Assembly: GCA_035388025.1 (NCBI GenBank)
Contig: DAOOPA010000004.1
Coordinates: forward strand, 1-39,129
Direction: 5' to 3'
From: JAAZMX01 sp035388025
GTDB lineage: Bacteria; Patescibacteriota; Patescibacteriia; UBA2196; GWA2-42-15
DNA: 39,129 nucleotides
Shown here: positions 30,957 to 39,053 of the stretch, piece after piece
Position numbering within the stretch: the first letter of the stretch is position 1
How the letters are laid out: every line of letters begins with the position of its first letter
Made by a program: the position numbers and the translations under genes
Notes under the pieces: generated by a model
Databases searched by the model: none
The model's input: the letters and a program-made list of their open reading frames with translations, nothing else
What the model was told of the DNA's origin: nothing

Positions 30957-32039
30957 ATGAAAACATTAATCATCCACGACCGTTTCATGTTTCGAGGCGG
31001 GGCTGAACGCTTGGTTTTGATTATGGCGCGCGGGCTGAACGCCGATATCTGTACTGGTTTTTGGAGTGATAGTGAATGTTATCCCAAAAGCGAAGCGCCA
31101 CACCAGTTATTTGTCCTCGGCGATCCTTCTCAAAAAAGCGGCTGGCGTTATCTCAAATTCCAGTGGCTTTTTTATTTTAAAACCAAGTTTATCAAAGATT
31201 ACGATTTGGTGATTTTTTCGGGTAATAATTGCTTGTCGGCGGCTCATAATGTCCGGGTTGGTGTCAGAAAAATATTCTACTGCCATACGCCGGTGCGACA
31301 CGCTTATGATCTCAAAGACTATTATCTAAAAAATAAAGTCTGGTGGAAACGAATTATTCTTTGGTTTTTTATTCCTGTCAGCCGCCTGGTGTATCGCTGG
31401 GGCTTTAATCAGATGGACACCGTCATTGCCAATTCCAAAAACGTTCAGGAGCGGATAAAAAAATATCTTCATCGCGATTCGACAGTTATCTGGCCGCCGA
31501 TTCAAACCGATAAATTTCAATGGTTATCCCAAGGTGATTACTATTTGTCTTTCGCCCGCGTTGACCAGCTCAAAAGGGTGGGAGATATCGTCCGGGCTTT
31601 TCAAAAGATGCCGGACAAAAAATTAGTTGTTGCTTCCGCCGGTGATGATTTTGAAAATGTCAAAAAATTGGCCGCCGGCTTCCCCAACATTCAAATTCTT
31701 GGTTGGCAGACAGACGAAGAATTGCGCCAGTTGGTCGGCAATTGTGTCGCTTCAATATATATTCCGATCAACGAAGATGCCGGTATGACGCCCTTGGAAT
31801 CAATGTCGGCCGGTAAACCCTGTATCGGCGTGGCCGAAGGTGGACTTTTAGAAACGATTATTGACGAAAAAACCGGCAAATTTGTCCCAGCTCATTATAC
31901 GATTGACGATATTATCCGAGCCGTGAATTGGCTCACGCCAGAACGCGCTTTGGCCATGCGCCCTGACTGCGAAGCCCAAGCGCAAAATTTTAGCGAGGAG
32001 AAGTTTACCGAGGGAATCAGGAGGGTCATTAAAGTATAA
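30957..32039 (+). CDS. GT4 family glycosyltransferase
   Basis: A 360-aa GT-B fold enzyme that probably transfers a sugar from a nucleotide donor in glycan or glycolipid assembly at the cytoplasmic face. N-terminal part: LIIHDRFMFRGGAERLVLIMARGL with the Gly-Gly-Ala-Glu acceptor-side motif, then IFYCHTPVRHAYDLKDYY and ANSKNVQERIKKYLHRD. C-terminal donor domain: SFARVDQLKRVGDIVRAFQ, LGWQTDEELRQLV and the E-x7-E site EDAGMTPLESMSAGKPCIG. The acceptor is unknown. Together with the second GT at 32.4 kb it forms a small envelope-glycan cluster. Confidence 0.9.
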   Translation: MKTLIIHDRFMFRGGAERLVLIMARGLNADICTGFWSDSECYPKSEAPHQLFVLGDPSQKSGWRYLKFQWLFYFKTKFIKDYDLVIFSGNNCLSAAHNVRVGVRKIFYCHTPVRHAYDLKDYYLKNKVWWKRIILWFFIPVSRLVYRWGFNQMDTVIANSKNVQERIKKYLHRDSTVIWPPIQTDKFQWLSQGDYYLSFARVDQLKRVGDIVRAFQKMPDKKLVVASAGDDFENVKKLAAGFPNIQILGWQTDEELRQLVGNCVASIYIPINEDAGMTPLESMSAGKPCIGVAEGGLLETIIDEKTGKFVPAHYTIDDIIRAVNWLTPERALAMRPDCEAQAQNFSEEKFTEGIRRVIKV

Positions 32040-32068
32040 AAACATTAAAGCATTAAAACAATTTGATA

Positions 32069-32338
32069 ATGTATGTTGCCACGGCTGTATTTTTATACTT
32101 ACTTTATCCAGTACAGTTCCATCTTTTATTCAAAATAATTTTAATAATAATTTTTACCACTGGGACTGAATTCACGGTTGGCCATCTTTTAAAAAGGTAT
32201 AAAAATTTGAGCCTCTGGAATTATTCTGACTACCGGTTGAATTATTGCGGGATTATTTGCCCACGGTTCTCAGTTTATTGGCTTTTAATCTCGTTATTTT
32301 ACTATTTTTTTATTATTCCGCCAATATTAAATTTTTAA
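32069..32338 (+). CDS. CmpB-like (putative ABC-transporter type IV, PF06541-type) membrane protein, short
   Basis: From the ATG at 32069 a 89-aa, three-helix protein. TEFTVGHLLKRYKNLSLWNYSD followed by YCGIICPRFSVYW matches the conserved core (E-x3-G, W-x-YS, G-x-IC, S-x-x-W) of the PF06541 family. Usual members have more than 130 aa, so this may be a minimal form. An in-frame TTG at 32063 adds only two residues. It lies between two glycosyltransferase genes, which suggests a membrane step in the same envelope pathway; that is inference only. Confidence 0.7.
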   Translation: MYVATAVFLYLLYPVQFHLLFKIILIIIFTTGTEFTVGHLLKRYKNLSLWNYSDYRLNYCGIICPRFSVYWLLISLFYYFFIIPPILNF

Positions 32339-32381
32339 TTTTACCTTGTCATTTTTAATTTTGATTTTTACACTTTAAATT

Positions 32382-33455
32382 ATGATTTTAGGAATCGACG
32401 CTTCCCGCAGCGTCTCAACAATCAAAAAAACCGGAGTTGAGCTTGTCAGTGATGAATTACTAAAGACAATCAGCAATCAGCAATCAGCAAGCAGTAAGCA
32501 GACAATTGTTTATTACACTCCACAGCGAATTGATTGGTTGCCAGTTGAAAACCAGCGGATTTTGCGTTGGCCGTTTAAATTCTTTTGGACGCAAATTCGT
32601 CTGGCTTGGGAATTAATTTCTCACCCGCCGGAGAAAATGTTTTTCCCGGTCCACGCCATGCCATTGCTACTCATTACTAGTTACAAGTTACGAGTTACTA
32701 GTTACTTTCACATTATCCACGACATTGCTTTTAAAAAACAGCCGCATCTTTATTCTTTCCGACAAAAATTGATTCTCAATCTAGACTTATTCCTTGCCAG
32801 AAAACTCTGCACCAAGATTTTCGTCCCCACCGAAGCCGTGCGTCAAGATTTAATTCAATATACCAAAATTAACCCGAAAAAAATTATTGTTACGCCTTGG
32901 GGTTATAAGTCAATTAACAATAAACAAAAAACTGCTAATAATAAGAAAAAACAAATTCTATATATTGGCCGGGTGGAAAAGAAAAAGAATATTGAAAACC
33001 TGATCAAAGGTTTTGAAATATTTCATGCCACGCACCCGGATTACAAGTTGATTTTGGCAGGCAAGATTGATAGAAGATTGAAGATTTATGATTTAGGATT
33101 TAAGAACATAGAGGCACTTGGTTATATTAATGAGAAAAAGAAGTATGAGCTCCTCCGTGAATCTGCGACCCTGCTTCTCGTCTCTAAAGAAGAAGGTTTT
33201 GGTTTTCCGCTTTTAGAAGCCTTTGATTTTGATTTGCCGGTGATCGCTTCAGATATTCCAGTTCTGCGCGAAATCGGCGAGGACGCCTGTTTTTACGCAG
33301 ATCCTGACTCGCCTGAAGATATTTCGGATAAGTTGAAAAAAGTTATTACCGACGAAAAATTACAAGCGCAGTTGATCACTGCCGGTCAAGAACGTTTAAA
33401 ACAATTTGATTGGCAAAAAACCGCCGAGCAGATATTATCAGAGATAACTGGTTAA
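32382..33455 (+). CDS. GT4 glycosyltransferase carrying four in-frame repeat segments
   Basis: A 357-aa GT-B glycosyltransferase. MILGIDASRS at the start, FHIIHDIAFKKQP, ILYIGRVEKKKNIENLIKGF in the donor domain and the E-x7-E site EEGFGFPLLEAFDFDLPVIASD place it in GT4. Four linkers are translations of low-complexity repeat DNA: ISNQQSASSKQ (32464-32506), LITSYKLRVTSYF (32673-32706), SINNKQKTANNKKK (32910-32952) and DRRLKIYDLGFKN (33068-33107). Three of these share exact words of 12-13 bp with intergenic repeats elsewhere in the window. All keep frame and fall between core secondary-structure elements, so the enzyme may still be active. A terminator follows. Confidence 0.88.
   Translation: MILGIDASRSVSTIKKTGVELVSDELLKTISNQQSASSKQTIVYYTPQRIDWLPVENQRILRWPFKFFWTQIRLAWELISHPPEKMFFPVHAMPLLLITSYKLRVTSYFHIIHDIAFKKQPHLYSFRQKLILNLDLFLARKLCTKIFVPTEAVRQDLIQYTKINPKKIIVTPWGYKSINNKQKTANNKKKQILYIGRVEKKKNIENLIKGFEIFHATHPDYKLILAGKIDRRLKIYDLGFKNIEALGYINEKKKYELLRESATLLLVSKEEGFGFPLLEAFDFDLPVIASDIPVLREIGEDACFYADPDSPEDISDKLKKVITDEKLQAQLITAGQERLKQFDWQKTAEQILSEITG
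32464..32506 (+). repeat. Heptamer-type tandem repeat inside a glycosyltransferase gene
   Basis: AATCAGC repeated about three times then degenerating (AGCAAGCAGTAAGCAG). Encodes ISNQQSASSKQ. Confidence 0.75.
32673..32706 (+). repeat. TAGTTAC-word repeat inside the same gene
   Basis: Contains ATTACTAGTTAC and TTACGAGTTAC, both found exactly in the intergenic repeat at 25685-25825. Itself nearly palindromic. Encodes LITSYKLRVTSYF. Confidence 0.8.
32910..32952 (+). repeat. AACAATAAACAA-word repeat inside the same gene
   Basis: AACAATAAACAA is an exact 12-mer shared with the reverse complement of the intergenic repeat at 36571-36596. Confidence 0.65.
33068..33107 (+). repeat. GATTTATGATTTA-word repeat inside the same gene
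   Basis: 33083-33107 matches 9300-9324 at 22 of 25 positions with an exact 13-mer. Encodes LKIYDLGFKN. Confidence 0.7.
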
Positions 33456-33460
33456 TCGTA

Positions 33461-33489
33461 AAAAATGCCCCCCTAGAGGGGGTGTTTTT
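33461..33489 (+). terminator. Terminator after the second glycosyltransferase
   Basis: CCCCC, CTAGA, GGGGG, then GTGTTTTTATTT. It ends the glycan gene cluster. Confidence 0.85.
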
Positions 33490-33558
33490 ATTTGATTAAA
33501 TTATTTTTCTAATCCCCATTCTTTTAAAACCACGGTCTGCCTGGTCCATTACGGAAAA

Positions 33559-33588
33559 TTGACCCCCGCCTCTCAAAAATGCTAGAAT
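33559..33588 (+). promoter_or_regulatory. holB promoter (extended -10)
   Basis: TTGACC, an 18-bp spacer ending in TGC, then TAGAAT. Identical -10 region (TGCTAGAAT) to clpC. Confidence 0.6.
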
Positions 33589-33618
33589 TAAAGCACAAAA
33601 TAGCAAGATTATTCGATT

Positions 33619-34614
33619 ATGAATTCCTTCAACTGGCCGGTTATCGGCCACCAAAAAATAATAAATTATCTCCAATCGGTGGTGGAGAGAAATTCCCCCA
33701 ATCACGCCTATTTATTTTATGGCCCCCCGGGGATTGGCAAAAATCTGGTTGCTGATCTTTTTGTTAAGAGTCTTTTCTGCGCTTCGGCCAATGCCAAACC
33801 CTGCGGTACCTGTGCTCACTGCCGCCAACTGGCCGCCGGCAGTCACCCCGATGTTATTGATCTTATTAGAGAGACCGATCAAAAGAATATCAATATAGAA
33901 AGGATCAGGGAGGCTCGCTCCCAAGTTCAAAATTATCCATTTTTTAACTCTTACAAAGTTTTGTTTATTCGCGAAGCAGATACCCTGTCTCTCGGCGCCA
34001 GCAATGCCCTTTTAAAAATTTTGGAGGAACCCCGGGGCCAGACTATTTTTGTTTTTATTGGCGAGAACCTGAAATTTTTTCCGCGTACTGTTCTTTCCCG
34101 CTTGCAGGTTATAAAATTTTTGCCAATCAATGAGGAAGAAATAGAAAAGTATTTGGTGGCTCAAAAAATTGACCGCCCTTTGGCGCGAGAATTGGCCGCG
34201 GCCAGTTTGGGTTTTCCTGGCCGCGTTTGGCCATTTATCAATCACCCAAAAAATTTTCACGAACATACCGCCCAATTATCTCTCTTACTGCAAAAAGCTT
34301 TCAGTCAAACGAATGAACGCTTCCGTTTGATTGAAAATTTGGCCAGCCAGAGCAATTCCGAAGCAGCCAAAAAAAATAGCCGAGATTTTTTGAATGACCT
34401 GCTGTTTATTGTTCGTGATAGTCTTCTGGTCAAATCCGGTTTATCGGCCCATATCACTTTCCCTGGCCTGGAGTCTGATTTGGCCTTTTTTGCCCGCCGC
34501 CATTCGGCCGCTTCCCTGATCAATATCCTATCAGAAATAAGAAAAACTAGCCATTATTTGAAACAAAACGTTAATCCTCGTCTCGCGCTGGAAAATTTGA
34601 TCCTGTCTTTTTAA
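33619..34614 (+). CDS. holB: DNA polymerase III delta' subunit
   Basis: Delta' is a stator subunit of the clamp loader. The 331-aa protein has an AAA+ N-terminal domain with P-loop GPPGIGKN (residues 35-42; the usual final Thr/Ser is Asn, fitting a subunit that need not hydrolyse ATP), a four-Cys zinc module (C54, C62, C65, C68), the helix SYKVLFIREADTLSLGASNALLKILEEP (equivalent to Walker B/sensor region), and SRLQ where ATPase subunits read SRC. A C-terminal collar helix bundle follows. No tmk or dnaX is adjacent. No SD before the ATG. Confidence 0.92.
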   Translation: MNSFNWPVIGHQKIINYLQSVVERNSPNHAYLFYGPPGIGKNLVADLFVKSLFCASANAKPCGTCAHCRQLAAGSHPDVIDLIRETDQKNINIERIREARSQVQNYPFFNSYKVLFIREADTLSLGASNALLKILEEPRGQTIFVFIGENLKFFPRTVLSRLQVIKFLPINEEEIEKYLVAQKIDRPLARELAAASLGFPGRVWPFINHPKNFHEHTAQLSLLLQKAFSQTNERFRLIENLASQSNSEAAKKNSRDFLNDLLFIVRDSLLVKSGLSAHITFPGLESDLAFFARRHSAASLINILSEIRKTSHYLKQNVNPRLALENLILSF

Positions 34615-34670
34615 TTCTAGTATTCCATCTTTACTCTTACTAATTTCTAATTATTTATAATTTATTTCCT

Positions 34671-35720
34671 ATGCTCTGCAAAAAAATTTTTTCCTCTTTT
34701 TTGCTGATAATCCTGAGTTTCGCCCTCTCTGGCTGTTCTTTGTCTTTGTCGCCGCAGAACAACAACTCTACCGGCGCAGTAGTTGGCGGCGGTGTTTATA
34801 AAAGCACGGACAAGGGATTGGTTTGGGAGGCCAAAAATAATTTTCCTGACGTAGGCAAAGCCAAACTCAATATCAAAAAAATTCGTTTTGGCATTAACAA
34901 TCCCAAAATTATTTTTGCCAGCAGTAATATCGGCCTTTATTTTACCGAGGATCGCGGTGACAATTGGAAGTTGCTTATTCCAGGCAAGGATATTTCTGAC
35001 TTTGTCTTGAATCCCAAAACCAAAAGCGTGCTTTATGTCGCCTCTGGTAATCAGGTTTTTAAAACCTCGGACACCGGTGCCAACTGGGATTTGGTTTACA
35101 CCGAGGTGCGACCCAATATCGTTATTAAGAGTCTGGCAGTGGATCACTTTGATACCAGCCGTGTTTATTGCCTTTTGAATGACGGACAATTGCTTTTGAG
35201 TTTGGACTGGGGCAATAGTTGGAAGCCTCTTTACAATTTTGAGAAGTCCTCTGCCCGGATCATTGCTGATCCCTACCACAATAAAAATCTTTATACCGCC
35301 GCCGAGGGCGGACTTTATCATTCAAGTGATGGGGGCGCCAGTTGGCAAGAAGTTGTCGCGGCAAAAAATAACGACTATCCAGGTGTTAATATCTTTAAAG
35401 ATCTTGTTTTCCTCAATAAGGAAGGCGGTTTAATGTATTTATCGCGCTATGGTCTTTTGGTGAGCCGTGATAGTGGCGCCAACTGGACACCGCTTCAATT
35501 GGTTTCTCCGCCCAATTCCGTGGATATCGAGGTGTTCGATTACAACCCCAAGGATCCCAATGAAATTTATTATATTCTAAATGATATTTTGTACCACACG
35601 ATTGACGGCGGCCGCAACTGGCAGACAAAAGTCTTGCCATCATCCGGCAAATACCACGCCAGCGGCATTCTGGTTGACCCGAGCGACCCAAATACTTTAT
35701 ACTTAAGTTTGACTCAATAA
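34671..35720 (+). CDS. Lipoprotein with BNR/Asp-box beta-propeller
   Basis: A 349-aa exported lipoprotein. The signal peptide ends in a lipobox (FALSGC, Cys at about 23), so it is membrane-anchored outside. The rest is built of sortilin/YCF48-like repeats with Asp-box motifs: STDKGLVW, TEDRGDNW, TSDTGANW, SLDWGNSW, SSDGGASW, SRDSGANW and TIDGGRNW, i.e. seven blades, which fits a seven-bladed propeller. Such proteins bind or assemble partners, as Ycf48 does for photosystem II, or act on glycans. The role here is unknown. It follows holB by 56 bp. Confidence 0.88.
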   Translation: MLCKKIFSSFLLIILSFALSGCSLSLSPQNNNSTGAVVGGGVYKSTDKGLVWEAKNNFPDVGKAKLNIKKIRFGINNPKIIFASSNIGLYFTEDRGDNWKLLIPGKDISDFVLNPKTKSVLYVASGNQVFKTSDTGANWDLVYTEVRPNIVIKSLAVDHFDTSRVYCLLNDGQLLLSLDWGNSWKPLYNFEKSSARIIADPYHNKNLYTAAEGGLYHSSDGGASWQEVVAAKNNDYPGVNIFKDLVFLNKEGGLMYLSRYGLLVSRDSGANWTPLQLVSPPNSVDIEVFDYNPKDPNEIYYILNDILYHTIDGGRNWQTKVLPSSGKYHASGILVDPSDPNTLYLSLTQ

Positions 35721-35750
35721 AGTTTACTGTCCCCTACTCAGTTGCGTTCA

Positions 35751-35769
35751 AGTCTCCCAGTGGGAGACT
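35751..35769. repeat. Hairpin in the REP-like region before frr
   Basis: AGTCTCCC pairs with GGGAGACT around AGT. GGGGTGGTG follows 14 bp later, as in the element at 7004-7052. Confidence 0.6.
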
Positions 35770-35817
35770 GAATGGGATTAAGGGGTGGTGTTGGTAAATA
35801 ATTCAACGCACCTCCCT

Positions 35818-35843
35818 GTCCTCATCCCATCTGAGATGAGGAC
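35818..35843. repeat. Second hairpin before frr
   Basis: GTCCTCATC pairs with GATGAGGAC around an 8-nt loop. It lies 37 bp before the frr start and has no T run, so it is more likely part of a dispersed element than a terminator. Confidence 0.6.
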
Positions 35844-35880
35844 AAGAGAGCATATCTCATTAAAAACTAATCATTATCGT

Positions 35881-36426
35881 ATGAAACTAGACCAATATCG
35901 TTCCGGATTTGATAAAGTCATTGAACATATTAAAGTCGATATCGGCGCTCTGCGCACCAACCGTGCCACGCCAAGCATGTTAGAAAACTTGATGGTGGAA
36001 GTTTACGGTTCCAAAATGCCTTTGAATCAACTCGGTAGCATCCAAGCGCCAGAACCGCGCATGTTGACCGTTGAGCCTTGGGACAAGTCAGTTTTAAAAA
36101 GTGTGGAAAAAGCCATTCAGACCGCCAGTATGGGCTTCAATGTTTCTAACGAGGGTACTTTTTTGCGGATCACTCTTTCGCCTATGACCGAGGAGACCAG
36201 AAAAGAATTGGTTAAAGTTCTGAATGATAAATTAGAATCTGGCCGCCGTTCCCTTCGTGGCGTGCGCGATGATGTCAAAGAAGTGATTATCACTGCTGAA
36301 AAGAACAAAGAAATTAGCGAGGACGAACGTTATAAATTGGTGGAAGACTTGGATAAACTTGTCCGTGATTATAATGATAAAGTGGAAGAGCTGGGCAAAA
36401 AGAAAGAAGAAGAGATCAAACTTTAG
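35881..36426 (+). CDS. frr: Ribosome recycling factor
   Basis: RRF splits post-termination ribosomes together with EF-G. From the ATG at 35881 the protein has 181 aa, close to the usual 185. Family blocks: VDIGALRTNRATPSMLENLMVEVYGSKMPLNQLGSIQ, RMLTVEPWDKSVLKSVEKAIQ, SNEGTFLRITLSPMTEETRKELVK and a charged C-terminal helix (EDERYKLVEDLDKLVRDYNDKVEELGKKKEEE). In-frame non-ATG starts upstream (from 35785) run through two hairpins and are not credible. No pyrH or tsf is adjacent. Confidence 0.97.
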   Translation: MKLDQYRSGFDKVIEHIKVDIGALRTNRATPSMLENLMVEVYGSKMPLNQLGSIQAPEPRMLTVEPWDKSVLKSVEKAIQTASMGFNVSNEGTFLRITLSPMTEETRKELVKVLNDKLESGRRSLRGVRDDVKEVIITAEKNKEISEDERYKLVEDLDKLVRDYNDKVEELGKKKEEEIKL

Positions 36427-36595
36427 CGAGCAATTTCCAAATCCCAATATTTAAAAATTAGGAAATAATTAGCATTTGTGATTTAAAAATTGATATCTGC
36501 TTTGGATTTGAGATTCGAAGCTTGAGATTTTATTGGAAATTGTAAATTGTATCTTGAAAATTTTAAGATTGTTAATTGCTAATTGTTTATTGTTT
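36427..36595. repeat. AT-rich palindromic repeat between frr and rseP
   Basis: AATTTCCAAATCCC on the left, GGATTTGAGATTCG and TTATTGGAAATTG on the right, then GTTAATTGCTAATTGTTTATTG. It abuts the rseP ATG and shares a 12-mer with the coding repeat at 32910-32952. Confidence 0.65.
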
Positions 36596-36596
36596 T

Positions 36597-37763
36597 ATGT
36601 TTATCACCATCCTCACATTCTTTATTATTCTCGGTCTTCTGGTTCTGACACATGAACTGGGCCATTTCAGTGTGGCCCGTCTTTTCAAAGTGAGGGCCGA
36701 AGAGTTTGGTTTCGGCTTGCCCCCGAGAATCATCGGTTGGGTCAAGAATCGAGCTGGCCGGTGGCAAAAGATTTCTGGCAGTGATCCAATAGAGGGCTAT
36801 CAAAATACTGTCTGGTCTCTCAATTGGCTGCCGATCGGCGGTTTTGTCAAAATCAAAGGCGAAGATGGCGAGGGGTTGGAAAATGCCGACAGTTTTTCCA
36901 GCAAAAAAATCTGGCAAAGGTTTTTGATGCTTTTTGCCGGGGTGTTTATGAATTTTGTTTTATGTTTTGTTCTCCTCTCGGCTTGTTTTATGACCGGTAT
37001 CCCGACTATGGTTGACGATGTTCCAGCAGCTGACTTGAATATCAATAATATCAAAATTCAAGTTATCTCTATTTCTTCAGATTCCCCAGCGGCCCAAGCC
37101 GGCTTGGCTGTTGGTGACGCCTTCAAATCAGTTGGCGGAGAAACACCCACTACCATCCAAGATCTCCAGGAAAAAATCAACAGCCGTAAAGATCAGCCCA
37201 CTGACTTTATTTTTCTTCGTGGCGATGAAGAAATAGCTAAGACAATTACGCCCAAAGCCCTCGTTGATGCCGAAGGTCGGGGCGCTATCGGCGTTGGTCT
37301 GGTCAAGACAGGCATTGTCCGCTATCCCTGGTATAAAGCGATTGGAGCCGGTTTCCAAAATACTATTAGCTTGACTGTGGCTGTAGTAAAGGCCTTTGGT
37401 CAAATAATTGGGGATATTTTTACTCATGGCAAAGTCGCGGCCGAAGTTTCCGGCCCAGTCGGCATCGCAGTTCTCACCGGCCAAGTGGTCAAGTTGGGCT
37501 TTATCTATATCCTCCAATTCGCCGCCATGCTGTCCTTAAATTTGGCCATTGTTAATTTGCTTCCTATTCCCGGACTTGATGGCGGTCGGATTTTATTTCT
37601 TTTATTCGAAAAAATTAAAGGCCGCCCCTTGCGTCAGAAATATGTGGAGTTGACGCACCAAGCCGGTTTCTTTTTTCTAATCGCTTTGATTATTCTGGTT
37701 ACTTTCCGTGATCTACGCACCTATGGTGAGGGTATTATTAATGCTTTTAAATCTATTTTTTAG
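36597..37763 (+). CDS. rseP: Site-2 protease RseP (PDZ-containing M50B)
   Basis: An intramembrane zinc protease that cleaves membrane-bound regulators or signal-peptide remnants. From the ATG at 36597 the protein has 388 aa. HELGH is at residues 19-23; a typical GLPPRI/GFVKIKGE block follows; one PDZ domain covers about residues 140-220 (SSDSPAAQAGLAVGDAFKSVGGE); NLLPIPGLDGGRI holds the third zinc ligand. Four membrane segments are visible. An in-frame TTG at 36576 is inside the upstream repeat and is rejected. The order frr-rseP-proS resembles part of the conserved bacterial frr-cdsA-dxr-rseP-proS order, with cdsA and dxr missing. Confidence 0.95.
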   Translation: MFITILTFFIILGLLVLTHELGHFSVARLFKVRAEEFGFGLPPRIIGWVKNRAGRWQKISGSDPIEGYQNTVWSLNWLPIGGFVKIKGEDGEGLENADSFSSKKIWQRFLMLFAGVFMNFVLCFVLLSACFMTGIPTMVDDVPAADLNINNIKIQVISISSDSPAAQAGLAVGDAFKSVGGETPTTIQDLQEKINSRKDQPTDFIFLRGDEEIAKTITPKALVDAEGRGAIGVGLVKTGIVRYPWYKAIGAGFQNTISLTVAVVKAFGQIIGDIFTHGKVAAEVSGPVGIAVLTGQVVKLGFIYILQFAAMLSLNLAIVNLLPIPGLDGGRILFLLFEKIKGRPLRQKYVELTHQAGFFFLIALIILVTFRDLRTYGEGIINAFKSIF

Positions 37764-37769
37764 GTTGCG

Positions 37770-37820
37770 ATTTTTTAGAAATTTTAAATTAAAAATTATT
37801 TTAAAATTTAAAATTATCAT
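37770..37820. repeat. Short AATTTTAAATT repeat before proS
   Basis: AAATTTTAAATTAAAAATT followed by TTTTAAAATTTAAAATT. It fills the gap up to the proS ATG. Confidence 0.5.
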
Positions 37821-39053
37821 ATGCGCCAATCCCAGCTGTTTACTAAAACCAAAAAAGAATTTGCCAAAGACGAAGAATCAATCAACGCCAAATTTTTGCT
37901 CCGGGCCGGCTATATTGATAAGCTGGCCGCCGGTATTTATACCTTTCTACCTTTGGGCCTGCGCGTTTTGACCAAAATCGAAAATATCATCCGTGAAGAA
38001 ATGAACGCGGTTGGTTGCCAAGAAATTTTGATGCCAGCGCTACAACCCAAAGAAAATTGGGCTGTCACCAATCGTTGGGATACTATGCATGATATTCTTT
38101 TTAAGCTAGAAGGCATACGTGGCAGTGAATTTACTTTGGGCCCGACCCATGAAGAAGTCGTCACTCCCTTGGCCAAGCAGTTTGTTTTTTCCTACAAAGA
38201 TTTGCCCTTTGCTGTTTATCAGATTCAGAGCAAATTCAGAAACGAAGCGCGGGCCAAGTCGGGGCTCCTGCGTGGCCGAGAGTTTCGTATGAAAGATGTC
38301 TACTCTTTTCACGCCGATCAAGAGGATTTAAAAATATTTTACGAACGTATGACTAAGGCTTATGAGCGCGTCTTTGAGCGGTTATCTTTGGGCGAGATTA
38401 CCTACAAAACCTTTGCCTCTGGCGGCAGTTTTTCCAAATATTCTCATGAGTATCAGACCGTCTGCGAGTCAGGTGAAGATGAAATTCATTTGTGTAAAAA
38501 ATGCCGTTTGGGGATAAATAAAGAAATAATTGCCGATCAAAATTCTTGTCCTAGGTGTGGTAATACCAAGCTAGAAAAGAAAAAAGCCATTGAGGTTGGC
38601 AATATTTTTGAACTTAACACCAAATTTTCTGAATCTTTTAATTTGAAATATACGGATGAAAAAGGGGACAGTAAGTTAGTCTATATGGGTTGCTATGGTA
38701 TCGGCCCCTCACGCCTTATGGGCACCATTGTGGAGGTTTTTCACGACGAGGCCGGTATAGTCTGGCCCGAGTCAGTGGCACCGTTTCAATATCATTTGCT
38801 AAATTTATCAAAAGACGATAAGGTAAAACAGCAAGCTGATAAGATTTATGATTATTTAGTCAAAAAAGGATCCGAGGTACTCTTTGACGATCGCGCTGAT
38901 AGCTCTCCTGGGGAAAAGTTAAAAGATGCCGATCTCTTAGGTCTGCCGATCCGTTTGGTTGTTTCCGACAAAACCGACGGCCGAGTGGAGCTCAAGACAA
39001 GGAGCTCAGCCAAAGCGATGCTCCAAGATATGGAAACAATTTTTAAGTGTTAA
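37821..39053 (+). CDS. proS: Prolyl-tRNA synthetase, compact form without INS editing domain
   Basis: A class II aminoacyl-tRNA synthetase that charges tRNA-Pro (a tRNA-Pro is at 15.4 kb). 410 aa against about 570 for bacterial ProRS with the editing (INS) domain. Motif 1 region GLRVLTKIENIIREEMN, TLGPTHEEVVTPL, motif 2 KFRNEARAKSGLLRGREFRMKD, motif 3 MGCYGIGPSRLMG, and a C-terminal anticodon-binding domain (DRADSSPGEKLKDADLLGLPIRLVV). Where INS would lie, a short segment carries two CxxC pairs (C225/C228 and C243/C246), a probable zinc knuckle. The start ATG follows a short AT repeat. Confidence 0.95.
   Translation: MRQSQLFTKTKKEFAKDEESINAKFLLRAGYIDKLAAGIYTFLPLGLRVLTKIENIIREEMNAVGCQEILMPALQPKENWAVTNRWDTMHDILFKLEGIRGSEFTLGPTHEEVVTPLAKQFVFSYKDLPFAVYQIQSKFRNEARAKSGLLRGREFRMKDVYSFHADQEDLKIFYERMTKAYERVFERLSLGEITYKTFASGGSFSKYSHEYQTVCESGEDEIHLCKKCRLGINKEIIADQNSCPRCGNTKLEKKKAIEVGNIFELNTKFSESFNLKYTDEKGDSKLVYMGCYGIGPSRLMGTIVEVFHDEAGIVWPESVAPFQYHLLNLSKDDKVKQQADKIYDYLVKKGSEVLFDDRADSSPGEKLKDADLLGLPIRLVVSDKTDGRVELKTRSSAKAMLQDMETIFKC

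Noticed and set aside
32464..32506. Short CRISPR-like array (AATCAGC repeats)
   Set aside because: The units are 7 bp, contiguous, without spacers, and lie inside an open reading frame; no cas genes are present.
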